A stretch of 64,000 bases of DNA, from contig NZ_JADBGI010000021.1 in NCBI RefSeq assembly GCF_014892575.1, forward strand, positions 1 to 64,000. Direction: 5' to 3'. Below the pieces are notes generated by a model. That model did no database searches and was not told where the DNA came from. It was given only the letters and a program-made list of their open reading frames with translations. Made by a program: the position numbers and the translations under genes. Shown piece by piece: positions 1 to 7,795 of this stretch (positions are counted from its first letter, which is position 1; every line of letters begins with the position of its first letter). Origin of the DNA: Nocardiopsis coralli. GTDB taxonomy: Bacteria > Actinomycetota > Actinomycetes > Streptosporangiales > Streptosporangiaceae.

Positions 1-19
1 CCCACCATGATCCCCAGTA

Positions 20-73
20 GATCTTGCTACCAGAGCCGACTTCAGCGCCGATACTGGCTCCAGTAGCAAGATC
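20..73. repeat. 54-nt palindromic element, copy 1
   Basis: An imperfect inverted repeat: the left arm GATCTTGCTACCAGAGCC (20-37) pairs with 56-73, with two mismatches. The same 54-nt element recurs at 20970-21023, and the first 29 nt of the two copies are identical. It begins 3 nt past the stop codon of the minus-strand methyltransferase gene, so it would form a stem at the 3' end of that transcript. Terminator or mRNA-end-protecting role is inferred from position. Confidence 0.8.
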
Positions 74-76
74 CTC

Positions 77-1573
77 CTACCGCGAGACCTGGAAGAACCC
101 TTCCGAGATGAGGGTCCGCAGCGCGTCGGGCGTACGCTCGCGGATCGTCGCGGAGTCCTCACCCATGAGTTCGGCGATCGCGTCCAGCAGCGGTCCCACG
201 GGCATCGTCCCGTCGCACACGCTCGCCAGCGCGGCCTCGACGGTGCCCACCCGTGCGACGCGGTGCAGACCGTCGCGCTGGCGCAGCACGATCTTCTCGG
301 GGTCGGGGGCTCCCGGACGGCTCACCCGTTCCTCGACCACACCCGGCGCCAGTGACACGTGCGCCGACAACAGCGCGGCGTCGGTGAGCCGGTGCGCGGT
401 CATCGCACCGTTGACGACCTCGGGCAGGTAGGGGCCGACCGGCTGCTCGATCTCGTGCCGCAGTTCCTCCACGCGCACGGTCGCGTCCTGGGCGGCGTCG
501 TTGCGCAGGCTGATCCAGCCGAAACCGATGCCCTTGATGCCCTCGCGCTCGAAGTAGTCCAGCCAGGCGTCGTAGCGGCGGGTGTACTCGGCGGTGCCGT
601 GCTCGCAGGAGTCGCGCAACCACAGTTCCACGTACTCGGCGGGGTCCTGCACGTCGCGCTGGACCACCCAGCCCGAGCAGCCCGTCCCGGCGACCCAGCC
701 GCCGACGCGGTCCTCCCAGTCGTCGCCGTCGGCGTGCACCCAGTTCGCGAGGATCTGGCACCAGCCGCCGTCGGTGAGGTGGGCCGGGGCGCCGCGCACC
801 AGCTCCGCGCAGACCGCGTCACCCGGGAGATCGGACTCGCGGTAGGTGTACCGGGAGGCCTCCGGGGTGATCACGAACGGCGGGTTGGACACGATGAGGT
901 CGAAGCGCTCGTCGGTCACCGGTTCGTAGAGGGAACCCTCCAGCAGGCGCGCGTCGGACATCCCCGACAGCGCCAGGCTGATCCCGGCCAGGCGCACGGC
1001 CCGCGGGTTGAGGTCGGTCGCGGTCACCTCGCGGGCGCGTGATCCCAGGTGCAGGGCCTGCACGCCGCAGCCTGTGCCCAGGTCGAGGGCGCGGTCGAAA
1101 GGGCCGTCGACGATGAGCCGGGACAGCGTCGCCGAGGCGTTCCCGGCACCGACGACATGGTCGGGCCGGGGCACGGCGCCGCTGCCGGGGCGCACCTTGG
1201 GGTCGGAGACCACAAAACCGGGGCGGCCCTCCTCGAGCTCCCACGGGCCCAGGTGCACGAGCGCGCGCACGACACGTCCGCGCTCGCCCTCCTCGACGGT
1301 GACCAGGCCTGCCTCGGCCAGCTCCTCCACGGGCAGGATCGTGCGGGCGGCGCGCTCGGGGATGGGCGACTGCAGCCACCACAGACGCAGCAGCAGTCCG
1401 AGCCGTTCGTCCCCGCCGGTGGCGCGCATGGCAGGCACCAGTTCTTCACGGGCCAGGGCGCGGGCGGCGGCGTCGCCGAGCCGGTCGCGGACCCCGGACA
1501 CCGTGTAGTCGGCGTCGATCAGGATGCCACGCAGGCGGTCGGCGAGGCCGCGCGGGAATTCTGTCTCAGACAC
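77..1573 (-). CDS. class I SAM-dependent methyltransferase (DUF7059-type N-terminus)
   Basis: A roughly 498-residue cytosolic methyltransferase. The SAM-binding motif I, DLGTGCG, lies near residue 162 and NPPF near residue 228. NPPF is typical of enzymes that methylate amide or amino nitrogens, such as PrmC/HemK. The first 140 residues form a winged-helix-like region of the kind seen in actinobacterial DUF7059 proteins, and a long C-terminal region follows the catalytic domain. The target is unknown; a protein or nucleic-acid nitrogen is an inference from NPPF. The reading frame stays open far upstream, but a GATAAT box at 1581-1586 ends 7 nt before GTG 1573, so I prefer a leaderless start there; ATG 1582 is the alternative. 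Confidence 0.85.
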   Translation of the reverse strand: MSETEFPRGLADRLRGILIDADYTVSGVRDRLGDAAARALAREELVPAMRATGGDERLGLLLRLWWLQSPIPERAARTILPVEELAEAGLVTVEEGERGRVVRALVHLGPWELEEGRPGFVVSDPKVRPGSGAVPRPDHVVGAGNASATLSRLIVDGPFDRALDLGTGCGVQALHLGSRAREVTATDLNPRAVRLAGISLALSGMSDARLLEGSLYEPVTDERFDLIVSNPPFVITPEASRYTYRESDLPGDAVCAELVRGAPAHLTDGGWCQILANWVHADGDDWEDRVGGWVAGTGCSGWVVQRDVQDPAEYVELWLRDSCEHGTAEYTRRYDAWLDYFEREGIKGIGFGWISLRNDAAQDATVRVEELRHEIEQPVGPYLPEVVNGAMTAHRLTDAALLSAHVSLAPGVVEERVSRPGAPDPEKIVLRQRDGLHRVARVGTVEAALASVCDGTMPVGPLLDAIAELMGEDSATIRERTPDALRTLISEGFFQVSR

Positions 1574-1580
1574 GTGCCCC

Positions 1581-1586
1581 ATTATC
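1581..1586 (-). promoter_or_regulatory. -10 box of leaderless methyltransferase gene
   Basis: GATAAT on the minus strand lies 7 nt before GTG 1573, the spacing expected if transcription starts at the start codon. Confidence 0.5.
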
Positions 1587-1623
1587 GGCCAGGTGAGGGA
1601 CCGGAACCGACTGCCGGACGGGC

Positions 1624-1923
1624 TCAGGGCCTCTCGGGGGCGGTGTCCGTACTGGTCGCGGCGGTGTCGGTGGTCTCCTCGCCGGTCTCGTCCCCGGCGT
1701 CGGAGCGTTTGCGGAGCAGGCGGGGGATGTACAGGAACCCGAAGACCCCCAGGGCGATCCCGGTCAGGCACACGCCGATCCACCACCGCTCGGACTCGGG
1801 GATGCCGTCGCCCATGGCGATCAGAACGACCAGCGCCACGGTCCAGGCGAGCGTGCCCATGGCGGCGGGCACGCGGTAGTCGCTCTCGTGGACTTCCGGG
1901 TCTGGTTGGCGAGGTTTGCGCAC
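1624..1923 (-). CDS. DUF2530 family small membrane protein
   Basis: A 99-residue protein with two membrane helices (about residues 20-38 and 47-67) and an acidic, threonine-rich C-terminal tail of about 30 residues. The WW.IGVCLTGIALGVFGFLYI stretch is characteristic of actinobacterial DUF2530 proteins. Function is unknown. It is divergent from the NCS2 permease gene, which as I recall is a recurrent neighbour of this family. A TAACCT box at 1930-1935 ends 6 nt before the GTG start, so the mRNA is probably leaderless. Confidence 0.8.
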   Translation of the reverse strand: MRKPRQPDPEVHESDYRVPAAMGTLAWTVALVVLIAMGDGIPESERWWIGVCLTGIALGVFGFLYIPRLLRKRSDAGDETGEETTDTAATSTDTAPERP

Positions 1924-1929
1924 GGATCC

Positions 1930-1935
1930 AGGTTA
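1930..1935 (-). promoter_or_regulatory. -10 box of leaderless DUF2530 gene
   Basis: TAACCT on the minus strand, 6 nt before GTG 1923, with no room for a ribosome binding site. Confidence 0.5.
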
Positions 1936-2156
1936 TCGCCCGGGTGCGAAGGCAGGGAGTGGGGCGGAGGACCCCGGGCACCCGCAAGCGGTCTGTCCGG
2001 TTGATGCCTTGGTCACACCGTTCGTAGCGTTGAGCCGACCATTCGGTGATTTCTATGAAACCTCTGTGCAACCTGTGCCTGTTGTTGTGCGAAGGTGCAA
2101 CTAATCTTGCGCAGAGTCCGTGATGTCCTCTAACACGACCAGGTCAGAGTGAAGAC

Positions 2157-3629
2157 GTGAACGCACCCACACCACCCCCGAGCGATACCTCCGCCGCACC
2201 CCGCGGAGCCATCGACCGCTACTTCCGCATCACCGAGCGCGGGTCCACCCTCGGAACGGAGATCCGCGGCGGCCTGGCGACCTTCTTCGCCATGGCCTAC
2301 ATCGTGGTCCTCAACCCCCTCATCATCGGGACGGCGGAGGACGTCAACGGCGAGACCCTGGGCATCCCCGGCGTCGCCGCCATGACCGCCCTGGTCGGCG
2401 CGATCTCCTGTGTGCTCATGGGTGTGGTCAGCCGCTACCCCTTCGCGATCGCCGCCGGCATGGGGCTCAACGCGATCGTCGCCTACGGGGTCGCCCCGCT
2501 CATGCCGTGGGCGGACGTGTTCCTGCTGGTGATCATCGAAGGCGTCCTGCTGCTGATCCTGGTGCTCACCGGGTTCCGCACCGCCGTGTTCGCCGCCGTG
2601 CCCCCCGGGCTCAAGATCGGCATCGCCGTCGGCGTGGGTCTGTTCCTGACCTTTGTCGGCCTCGTCAACGCCGGCTTCATCCAGTCGCCCCCGCCCGACG
2701 AGGGTGTCCCCCTCCAGCTGGGCGCTGACGGCAGCCTCAACGGGTGGCCGATCGTCGTCTTCGTGCTGGGCCTGCTCGTCGCCGTCGCCCTCTACGCCCG
2801 CCAGGTCAAGGGCGCCCTGCTCATCAGTATCGCGGTGGCGACCATGGCCGCCATCGCCATCGAGACCGTGATCGGCGACGGTGCCAACGGTCTCGGCTGG
2901 AGCCTGGGCGAGTCGCCCAGCCTGCCGACGAGCATCGGCGAGTTCGTCGCGCTGCCCGACTTCAGCCTGATCGGCCTGTTCGCCGACGGCGGCTTCAACA
3001 TCGTCGAGCGCTGGTCCGACGTCGGCCTGGCCACCGTCGTCATGCTGATCTTCACCCTGCTGCTCGCCGACTTCTTCGACACCATGGGCACCATGGTCGG
3101 CGTCGCACACCAGGGCGACCTCGCCGACGAGGACGGCAACATCGAGGGCACCCGCGAGGTGCTGGTCGCCGACTCCGCCGGCACGATCCTCGGCGGTCTG
3201 GGTTCGGCCTCGGTCGCCACGCTCTACGCCGAGTCCGCAGCGGGTGTCGGTGAGGGGGCCCGGACCGGTATCGCCCCGATCGTCACCGGCGCCATGTTCA
3301 TGTTCGCCACGCTGTTCACGCCGCTGGTCGAGCTGATCCCCTTCGAGGCCGCCACCCCGGTGCTGGTCATCGTCGGGTTCATGATGATGAGTCAGGTGAC
3401 CAACGTCGACTTCAGCGACCCGGCCATCGGCATGGGCTCGTTCATGGCGATCATCATGATGCCGTTCACGTACTCGATCGCGAACGGCATCGGTTTCGGC
3501 CTGCTGGCCTACACCTTCGTGAGCCTGGTGATGGGCCGCGGGCGCCAGGTGCACCCGCTCATGTGGCTCATCGCGTTGGTCTTCCTCATCCACTTCGCCG
3601 AGGCGCCCATCTACGCCCTCATCGGCTGA
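2157..3629 (+). CDS. NCS2 family purine permease (AzgA/GhxP type)
   Basis: A 490-residue integral membrane protein of the nucleobase:cation symporter-2 family, adenine/guanine/hypoxanthine (AzgA-like) branch, that would import purines with protons. The N-terminus carries the family signature RYFRITERGSTLGTEIRGGLATFFAMAYIVVLNP. About 12-14 hydrophobic segments follow. The motif DFFDTMGTMVGVA (around residue 305) and the later GSASVATLYAESAAGVGEGARTG are typical of substrate-binding segments in this branch. The GTG start at 2157 follows a weak purine-rich stretch. No purine riboswitch is visible in the upstream region. The exact purine specificity cannot be told from sequence. Confidence 0.93.
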   Translation: MNAPTPPPSDTSAAPRGAIDRYFRITERGSTLGTEIRGGLATFFAMAYIVVLNPLIIGTAEDVNGETLGIPGVAAMTALVGAISCVLMGVVSRYPFAIAAGMGLNAIVAYGVAPLMPWADVFLLVIIEGVLLLILVLTGFRTAVFAAVPPGLKIGIAVGVGLFLTFVGLVNAGFIQSPPPDEGVPLQLGADGSLNGWPIVVFVLGLLVAVALYARQVKGALLISIAVATMAAIAIETVIGDGANGLGWSLGESPSLPTSIGEFVALPDFSLIGLFADGGFNIVERWSDVGLATVVMLIFTLLLADFFDTMGTMVGVAHQGDLADEDGNIEGTREVLVADSAGTILGGLGSASVATLYAESAAGVGEGARTGIAPIVTGAMFMFATLFTPLVELIPFEAATPVLVIVGFMMMSQVTNVDFSDPAIGMGSFMAIIMMPFTYSIANGIGFGLLAYTFVSLVMGRGRQVHPLMWLIALVFLIHFAEAPIYALIG

Positions 3630-3772
3630 TCCGGACGAACCACCCGATCTCCCCCGGATTGCCCGTGGCGACCCGCTGCGGGAATGCCGGGGCGGGTGGA
3701 CGGCGTTGTTCCGGAAGATGAGTCAACGCCGTTTACTTGATGCGGGACCGCGACCCGGGACCGCCGCACGCA

Positions 3773-3818
3773 CGACAGTCCCTCCCCACCAGACCCGAGA
3801 GGTGGGGAGGGACTGTTG
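3773..3818 (+). promoter_or_regulatory. long hairpin covering the MFS gene ribosome binding site
   Basis: A perfect 15-bp inverted repeat, 3776-3790 with 3801-3815 around a 10-nt loop, extends to about 18 bp through 3773/3818 with one G-T pair. The 3' arm contains GGGGAGGGA, the only good ribosome binding site for the downstream gene, and the outer pairs include the candidate TTG start at 3816. Pairing would hide the site from ribosomes. It is not followed by a T-tract, so it does not look like an intrinsic terminator. Confidence 0.6.
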
Positions 3819-5300
3819 AAGCGTGTCACCATGTTCCGCTCCCTGGCCGTACGCAACTACCGCCTGTACGCCGCGGGCCAGCTGCTCTCCAACCCGGGCA
3901 CCTGGATGCAGCGCATCGCCCAGGACTGGCTCGTGCTCCAGCTCAGCGGCGGCAGCGGCATCGCACTCGGTCTCACCACCGCCCTGCAGTTCCTGCCGAT
4001 GCTCCTGTTCGGCCTCGTGGGCGGCGCGCTCGTGGACCGCCTCGACAAACGCCGCCTGCTCATCGCCACTCAGAGCGCCATGGCCGTGCTCGCCGTCGGC
4101 CTGGGCGTCCTCGCCACCGCCGGCGCCGCCGAGGTCTGGCACGTGTACCTGTTCGCGTTCGGGCTCGGCATGGTCACCGTCGTCGACAACCCCGGACGGC
4201 AGTCGTTCGTGCCGGAGATGGTCGGCCGCGACCACCTGACCAACGCGATCGCGCTCAACAGCGCCAGCTTCCAGCTCGGCCGCGTCACCGGCCCCGCCAT
4301 CGCCGGGCTCCTCATCGCCTGGGTCGGCAGCGGGCCCGTGTTCCTCATCAACGGCGCCTCGTTCGGGTTCACGATCCTCGCGCTGGCGCTGATCCGTACC
4401 TCCGAGCTCAACCGTACCGAGCGCGCCTCCGGCGGCAAGGGCCGGATCCGCGAGGGCCTCGCCTACATCGCGTCCCGTCGCGACCTTGTCGTTCTGCTCG
4501 TGCTGGCCGCGTGTACGCAGTTCTTCGGCGCCAACGTGCAGAACCAGCTCGCGCTCATGGTCAACAACGTCTTCGAGACCGGCGCCGACGCCTTCGGGTG
4601 GGCCGCCGCGTGCCTGGCCGTCGGTTCGCTCGCCGGCGCCCTGCTCGCCGCACGCCGCGAACGCCCCCACCTGCGGCTGGTCCTCGTGGGCGCGATGGTC
4701 TTCGGGATGCTGCAGGCCCTGGCCGGTTTCATGCCGTCCTACCTGGCCTTCGTCGTGGTGCTGGTGCCCATGGGCGTGGCCTTCATGACGTTCGTGACCA
4801 CGCTCAACGCCACGTTCCAGCTCAGCGTCGATCCGCAGATGCGCGGTCGTGTGATGAGCATGTTCCTGCTGGTGTTCATGGGTGTGGCCCCGCTCGGCGC
4901 CCCGGTCGTGGGGTTCCTGGCCGACGCGTTCGGTCCCGGAACGAGCATGGTCATCGGCGGGTCGGTCACCGTCGTCGTGGTCGCGGTGCTCACGCTGGCG
5001 CTGCGCTGGGCCAAGGGGATCACCCTGCGGGACCTGTTCGTGCACGCGCGCATCGACGAGGGGCGTCCGCCGGAGCGGTCCGAAGCCGTCGAGGAGGCCG
5101 AGGAGCCCTCGGGCGCGGAGGAGAAGTCCGACGGCGCGTCCGCGGAAGCGGGCCGGTCCGAACGCACCGAACCGGAGGCCCCGGTCGCGGAGGACACCGA
5201 CGGAACACCCGTCCCGCGTGCGGAACCCGTGCGTGCCCCGCACGCCACGGAGCCCGCCACGGACGGCACACGCACCTCGGAGGACGCACGCCGGGGATGA
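3816..5300 (+). CDS. MFS transporter (enterobactin exporter/EntS-like group)
   Basis: A 494-residue major facilitator family exporter. The first 400 residues contain about 12 membrane segments. The N-terminal RSLAVRNYRLYAAGQLLSNPGTWMQRIAQDWLVL and the loop GGALVDRLDKRRLLI (motif A) match the actinobacterial EntS/MFS_3-like efflux group. The last 90 or so residues form an acidic, proline-rich cytoplasmic tail. Substrate is unknown. TTG 3816 sits 5 nt after GGAGG, which lies in the hairpin described separately; ATG 3831, in frame, is the alternative start. Nothing nearby suggests a siderophore pathway. Confidence 0.85.
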   Translation: MKRVTMFRSLAVRNYRLYAAGQLLSNPGTWMQRIAQDWLVLQLSGGSGIALGLTTALQFLPMLLFGLVGGALVDRLDKRRLLIATQSAMAVLAVGLGVLATAGAAEVWHVYLFAFGLGMVTVVDNPGRQSFVPEMVGRDHLTNAIALNSASFQLGRVTGPAIAGLLIAWVGSGPVFLINGASFGFTILALALIRTSELNRTERASGGKGRIREGLAYIASRRDLVVLLVLAACTQFFGANVQNQLALMVNNVFETGADAFGWAAACLAVGSLAGALLAARRERPHLRLVLVGAMVFGMLQALAGFMPSYLAFVVVLVPMGVAFMTFVTTLNATFQLSVDPQMRGRVMSMFLLVFMGVAPLGAPVVGFLADAFGPGTSMVIGGSVTVVVVAVLTLALRWAKGITLRDLFVHARIDEGRPPERSEAVEEAEEPSGAEEKSDGASAEAGRSERTEPEAPVAEDTDGTPVPRAEPVRAPHATEPATDGTRTSEDARRG

Positions 5301-5306
5301 CGGGAC

Positions 5307-5345
5307 GCCCGCGCCGTGCCGCACGTGTCGGCCCTGGGCGCGGGC
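5307..5345. terminator. bidirectional terminator-like hairpin
   Basis: GCCCGCGCC (5307-5315) pairs with GGCGCGGGC (5337-5345) between the convergent MFS and TauE genes. There is no T-tract, as is usual in such GC-rich genomes. Confidence 0.45.
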
Positions 5346-5387
5346 CCGCCCCGAGGGCCCTCGGCGGCGTGTGGACGACCGTACGGG

Positions 5388-6119
5388 TCAGGCCGTGACC
5401 ACCCGCGTCATGATCGACACCGAGCTGACCACCATCAACGCGAGCACCGCGCGGCGGAACCACTCGGCGTCCATCCGGCGGAAGACACGTTCGCCCGCGA
5501 CGGTGCCCAGCACCATCGCGGGCACCCCGACCAGCACCGCCATCCCGACCTGGGCGGTGAGCTGGCCGGTCAGCCCGAAGCCGATCATCGTCGCCACGCT
5601 CGTCGCCGAGAAGGTCACGCTCAGGGTCGCGCGCTGGGTCCGGGGCGACAGGTCCCCGTACTTGGAGCCCTGGAGCCCCGCGACCAGCAGCGGCCCGTCG
5701 ATCGCGGTCGCCGAGAACGAGGCGCCCGAGAGCACGCTCATCCCCGCGACCGCCGGTGTCCCGCCCGGGATCCGGGCACGGAACCAGATCAGCACCGTGC
5801 TCACCACGATCACCGCGGCGATCACGATCAACAGGGTCCGCTCGTCGACCACGTTGATCACCCACAGCCCGAACGGGACCCCGGCCACCGCCGACACCAG
5901 CAGCAGCGGGGAGAGCTTGCGGTGGGCGTGGGCCCGGTCGCGCACCGCCACCCACAGGTTGAGCGGCACCGCCGTGACCGCCGCGATCACCACGGCCGTC
6001 ACCGGGTCGATCAGCAGCGCCATCAGCGGCACCGAGACCAACGAGTAGCCGAAACCGGCCGTGATCCGCACCAGGGAGGCGGCGGTCAGGGCGGCGAAGA
6101 CGGCGGCGAGCTCGAGCAC
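5388..6119 (-). CDS. TauE/SafE family permease
   Basis: A 243-residue membrane protein of the TauE/SafE family (sulfite or organic-anion exporters), with about seven to eight hydrophobic segments in the usual two-repeat arrangement. The first segment ends in ITAGFGYSLVSVPLMALL, equivalent to the conserved GxGGG-type region of the family. The frame is open upstream to GTG 6176, but that adds a proline-rich non-hydrophobic stretch. GTG 6119 has GGAG 7 nt upstream and starts just before the first helix, so I prefer it. Substrate is unknown and no sulfur-metabolism gene is adjacent. Confidence 0.85.
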   Translation of the reverse strand: MLELAAVFAALTAASLVRITAGFGYSLVSVPLMALLIDPVTAVVIAAVTAVPLNLWVAVRDRAHAHRKLSPLLLVSAVAGVPFGLWVINVVDERTLLIVIAAVIVVSTVLIWFRARIPGGTPAVAGMSVLSGASFSATAIDGPLLVAGLQGSKYGDLSPRTQRATLSVTFSATSVATMIGFGLTGQLTAQVGMAVLVGVPAMVLGTVAGERVFRRMDAEWFRRAVLALMVVSSVSIMTRVVTA

Positions 6120-6241
6120 AGGAGGACTCCGGGTCGGGAACGGGGGAAAGAAAGTCCAGCTCAGGGCAGGTTCCACGGCCGGACCCAGGGACCTTACCGC
6201 CCGGTCGGTACTCCGACAACCCGAGGGGGAAGACCGGACCC

Positions 6242-6832
6242 ATGCGCCTGTTCACCGCACTCGCCCTGCCGACGCACGCCGTCGACGCCCTGCGGGATGC
6301 CGTCCGACGCGGCCGCCGCCACGAACCCCGGCTCCGGTGGGTCGCCCCCGAGCACTGGCACCTGACCCTGGTCTACCTCGGCGACGTCGGCCCCGATCAC
6401 CTGGCGGTGCTGGGCCCCGCGCTGCAACGGGCGGCGGCCGCGCACCCGCCGCTGGACCTCGAACTCGACGGCTGGGGCACCTTCCCGCAGCAGGGGGCGG
6501 GCGCCTCGGTGCTGTGGGCGGGGGTCGGGGGAGACACACAAGGCCTCGCCGACCTGGTCGGGGACCTGCGCCGGGCCGCCAGGGAAGCCGGGGTGGAGAC
6601 GGACGCCCGCCCGTACGTGCCGCACATCACGGTCGCCCGCAGCCGTCCCCCGCGCGATCTCGGCGCCACCGTGGAGGAGCTCGGAAACCTGCCCCACCTG
6701 GGATGGAGCGCCTCCCGGGCCGACCTGGTGGAGAGCGTTCCGGGTTCGGGTACCCGTTATCGGACCGCCCTCACCTGCCCCTTACTCTGGGGTACGGACA
6801 ATGGCCGGTCACCGGAGCGGGGCACGTCATGA
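6242..6832 (+). CDS. thpR: RNA 2',3'-cyclic phosphodiesterase ThpR
   Basis: A 196-residue 2H-phosphoesterase of the LigT/ThpR family, which hydrolyses 2',3'-cyclic phosphates on RNA ends and can join tRNA halves in vitro. Both signature HxT motifs are present: HLTL near residue 40 and HITV near residue 128, preceded by RPYVP. Length is normal for the family. The start ATG 6242 follows the purine stretch GGGGGAAG. Its stop codon overlaps the start of a 32-residue membrane-protein gene (ATGA), so the two are likely translated together. Confidence 0.93.
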   Translation: MRLFTALALPTHAVDALRDAVRRGRRHEPRLRWVAPEHWHLTLVYLGDVGPDHLAVLGPALQRAAAAHPPLDLELDGWGTFPQQGAGASVLWAGVGGDTQGLADLVGDLRRAAREAGVETDARPYVPHITVARSRPPRDLGATVEELGNLPHLGWSASRADLVESVPGSGTRYRTALTCPLLWGTDNGRSPERGTS

Positions 6833-6927
6833 GCATGCTGACCAACAACCGCAAGCAGCGTTGGCTGCTGCCAGTGGTGCTGGGCTCCATCATGCTGCTC
6901 GTGGTGCTCGGCGCCCTGCTCGACTGA
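6829..6927 (+). CDS. 32-residue single-pass membrane protein
   Basis: A very small gene that begins at ATG 6829 inside the thpR stop codon (ATGA overlap). It encodes MSMLTNNRKQRWLLPVVLGS followed by a purely hydrophobic stretch ending in LLD. The layout is a short basic N-terminus (NRKQR) and one helix of about 18 residues (WLLPVVLGS onward), so a membrane-inserted microprotein is expected. GGAG lies about 12 nt before the start, and coupling to thpR would supply ribosomes. Function is unknown. An alternative start is ATG 6835. Confidence 0.6.
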   Translation: MSMLTNNRKQRWLLPVVLGSIMLLVVLGALLD

Positions 6928-6971
6928 GGCCGCCGCCTGCGGGGGACCCGCTGAGCCCGCGCCGATCCTGT

Positions 6972-7700
6972 TCAGGCCGCGTTCGCCGAGGCCATCTCCG
7001 CGGCACGGGCCACCAGGTCGGCGTTGTCCTGTGCCTCCTCGCCGTCGGGCAGGCGCAGGGTGTCCTCCAACCCGATGCGCACGTCCATCCCCGCCGCCAG
7101 CGCCGCCTCCAACAGCGGCCACGCCGTCGCGTCGGCGCCGTGCAGCATGCGCGGGCGCCGGTCCTCCGCCCGGTCCAGGAGCGCCACGATCGTGTCGGCG
7201 TTGCGGCGCGCGTCCCCGACCTGCACCTGCGTGGGCTCGATCAACACCGCCGACACCGGGATCCCCGTCGCCACCAGGATGCGTGCGGCGTCGACCGTCC
7301 ACAGGCCCGCCTCCACGTCCACCCGGCGGTCGTGCAGCAGGTGCACCAGGTCCACCGACCCCGCCTCGTGCAGGTTCACCGTCACCGAGTCCGGCAGGAC
7401 CGGCGACGCCCACCGCTGCACCAGGTCGTAGCGGCGCACCGGGTCGGACTCGGCCGAGAGCGCCGTGGTCAGCGACACCGGGACCTGTGGGCCGTCGTCG
7501 CGCAGGCGCTCCATGAGCGAACCCACCACCTGCGGGTCCAAGGACTCCGCCCCGCCCGGGCCGCGCGGGTGTACGTGCAGGTCGGTCGCGCCCGCTTCCA
7601 CCGCGGAGTGGGCGTCCTGCACCATCTGGTCGAGCGAGACCGGAAGGGCGGGGTGGGAGCCGGGACGGCGGTCCCCGTTGAGACAGGCGACGATCCTCAT
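6972..7700 (-). CDS. BKACE family beta-keto acid cleavage enzyme
   Basis: A 242-residue metal-dependent enzyme of the beta-keto acid cleavage family (formerly DUF849; prototype 3-keto-5-aminohexanoate cleavage enzyme, Kce). The family condenses a beta-keto acid with acetyl-CoA and splits it into a CoA ester and acetoacetate. The zinc ligands are visible as HVHP in GATDLHVHPRG (near residue 40) and the glutamate of RIGLEDTL (near residue 215). It is about 30 residues shorter than Kce. The ATG at 7700 has GGAG 7 nt upstream, so the longer open frame is not used. The natural beta-keto acid cannot be deduced; no lysine-fermentation genes are adjacent. Confidence 0.85.
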   Translation of the reverse strand: MRIVACLNGDRRPGSHPALPVSLDQMVQDAHSAVEAGATDLHVHPRGPGGAESLDPQVVGSLMERLRDDGPQVPVSLTTALSAESDPVRRYDLVQRWASPVLPDSVTVNLHEAGSVDLVHLLHDRRVDVEAGLWTVDAARILVATGIPVSAVLIEPTQVQVGDARRNADTIVALLDRAEDRRPRMLHGADATAWPLLEAALAAGMDVRIGLEDTLRLPDGEEAQDNADLVARAAEMASANAA

Positions 7701-7795
7701 GGGACTCTCCTCAGCGTGTCCGTAATGCCGAATGTGCCCGCTCGCACCCGCACGCAAGCCACCCCCGCCCGCACCGTCCTGGCAGGATGGCGTCC

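Noticed and set aside
77-2071. Extended 664-residue form of the first methyltransferase
   Set aside because: The extra N-terminal part covers the divergent DUF2530 gene and has only GC-biased filler; the protein family starts near residue VSETE/MGHVSETE.
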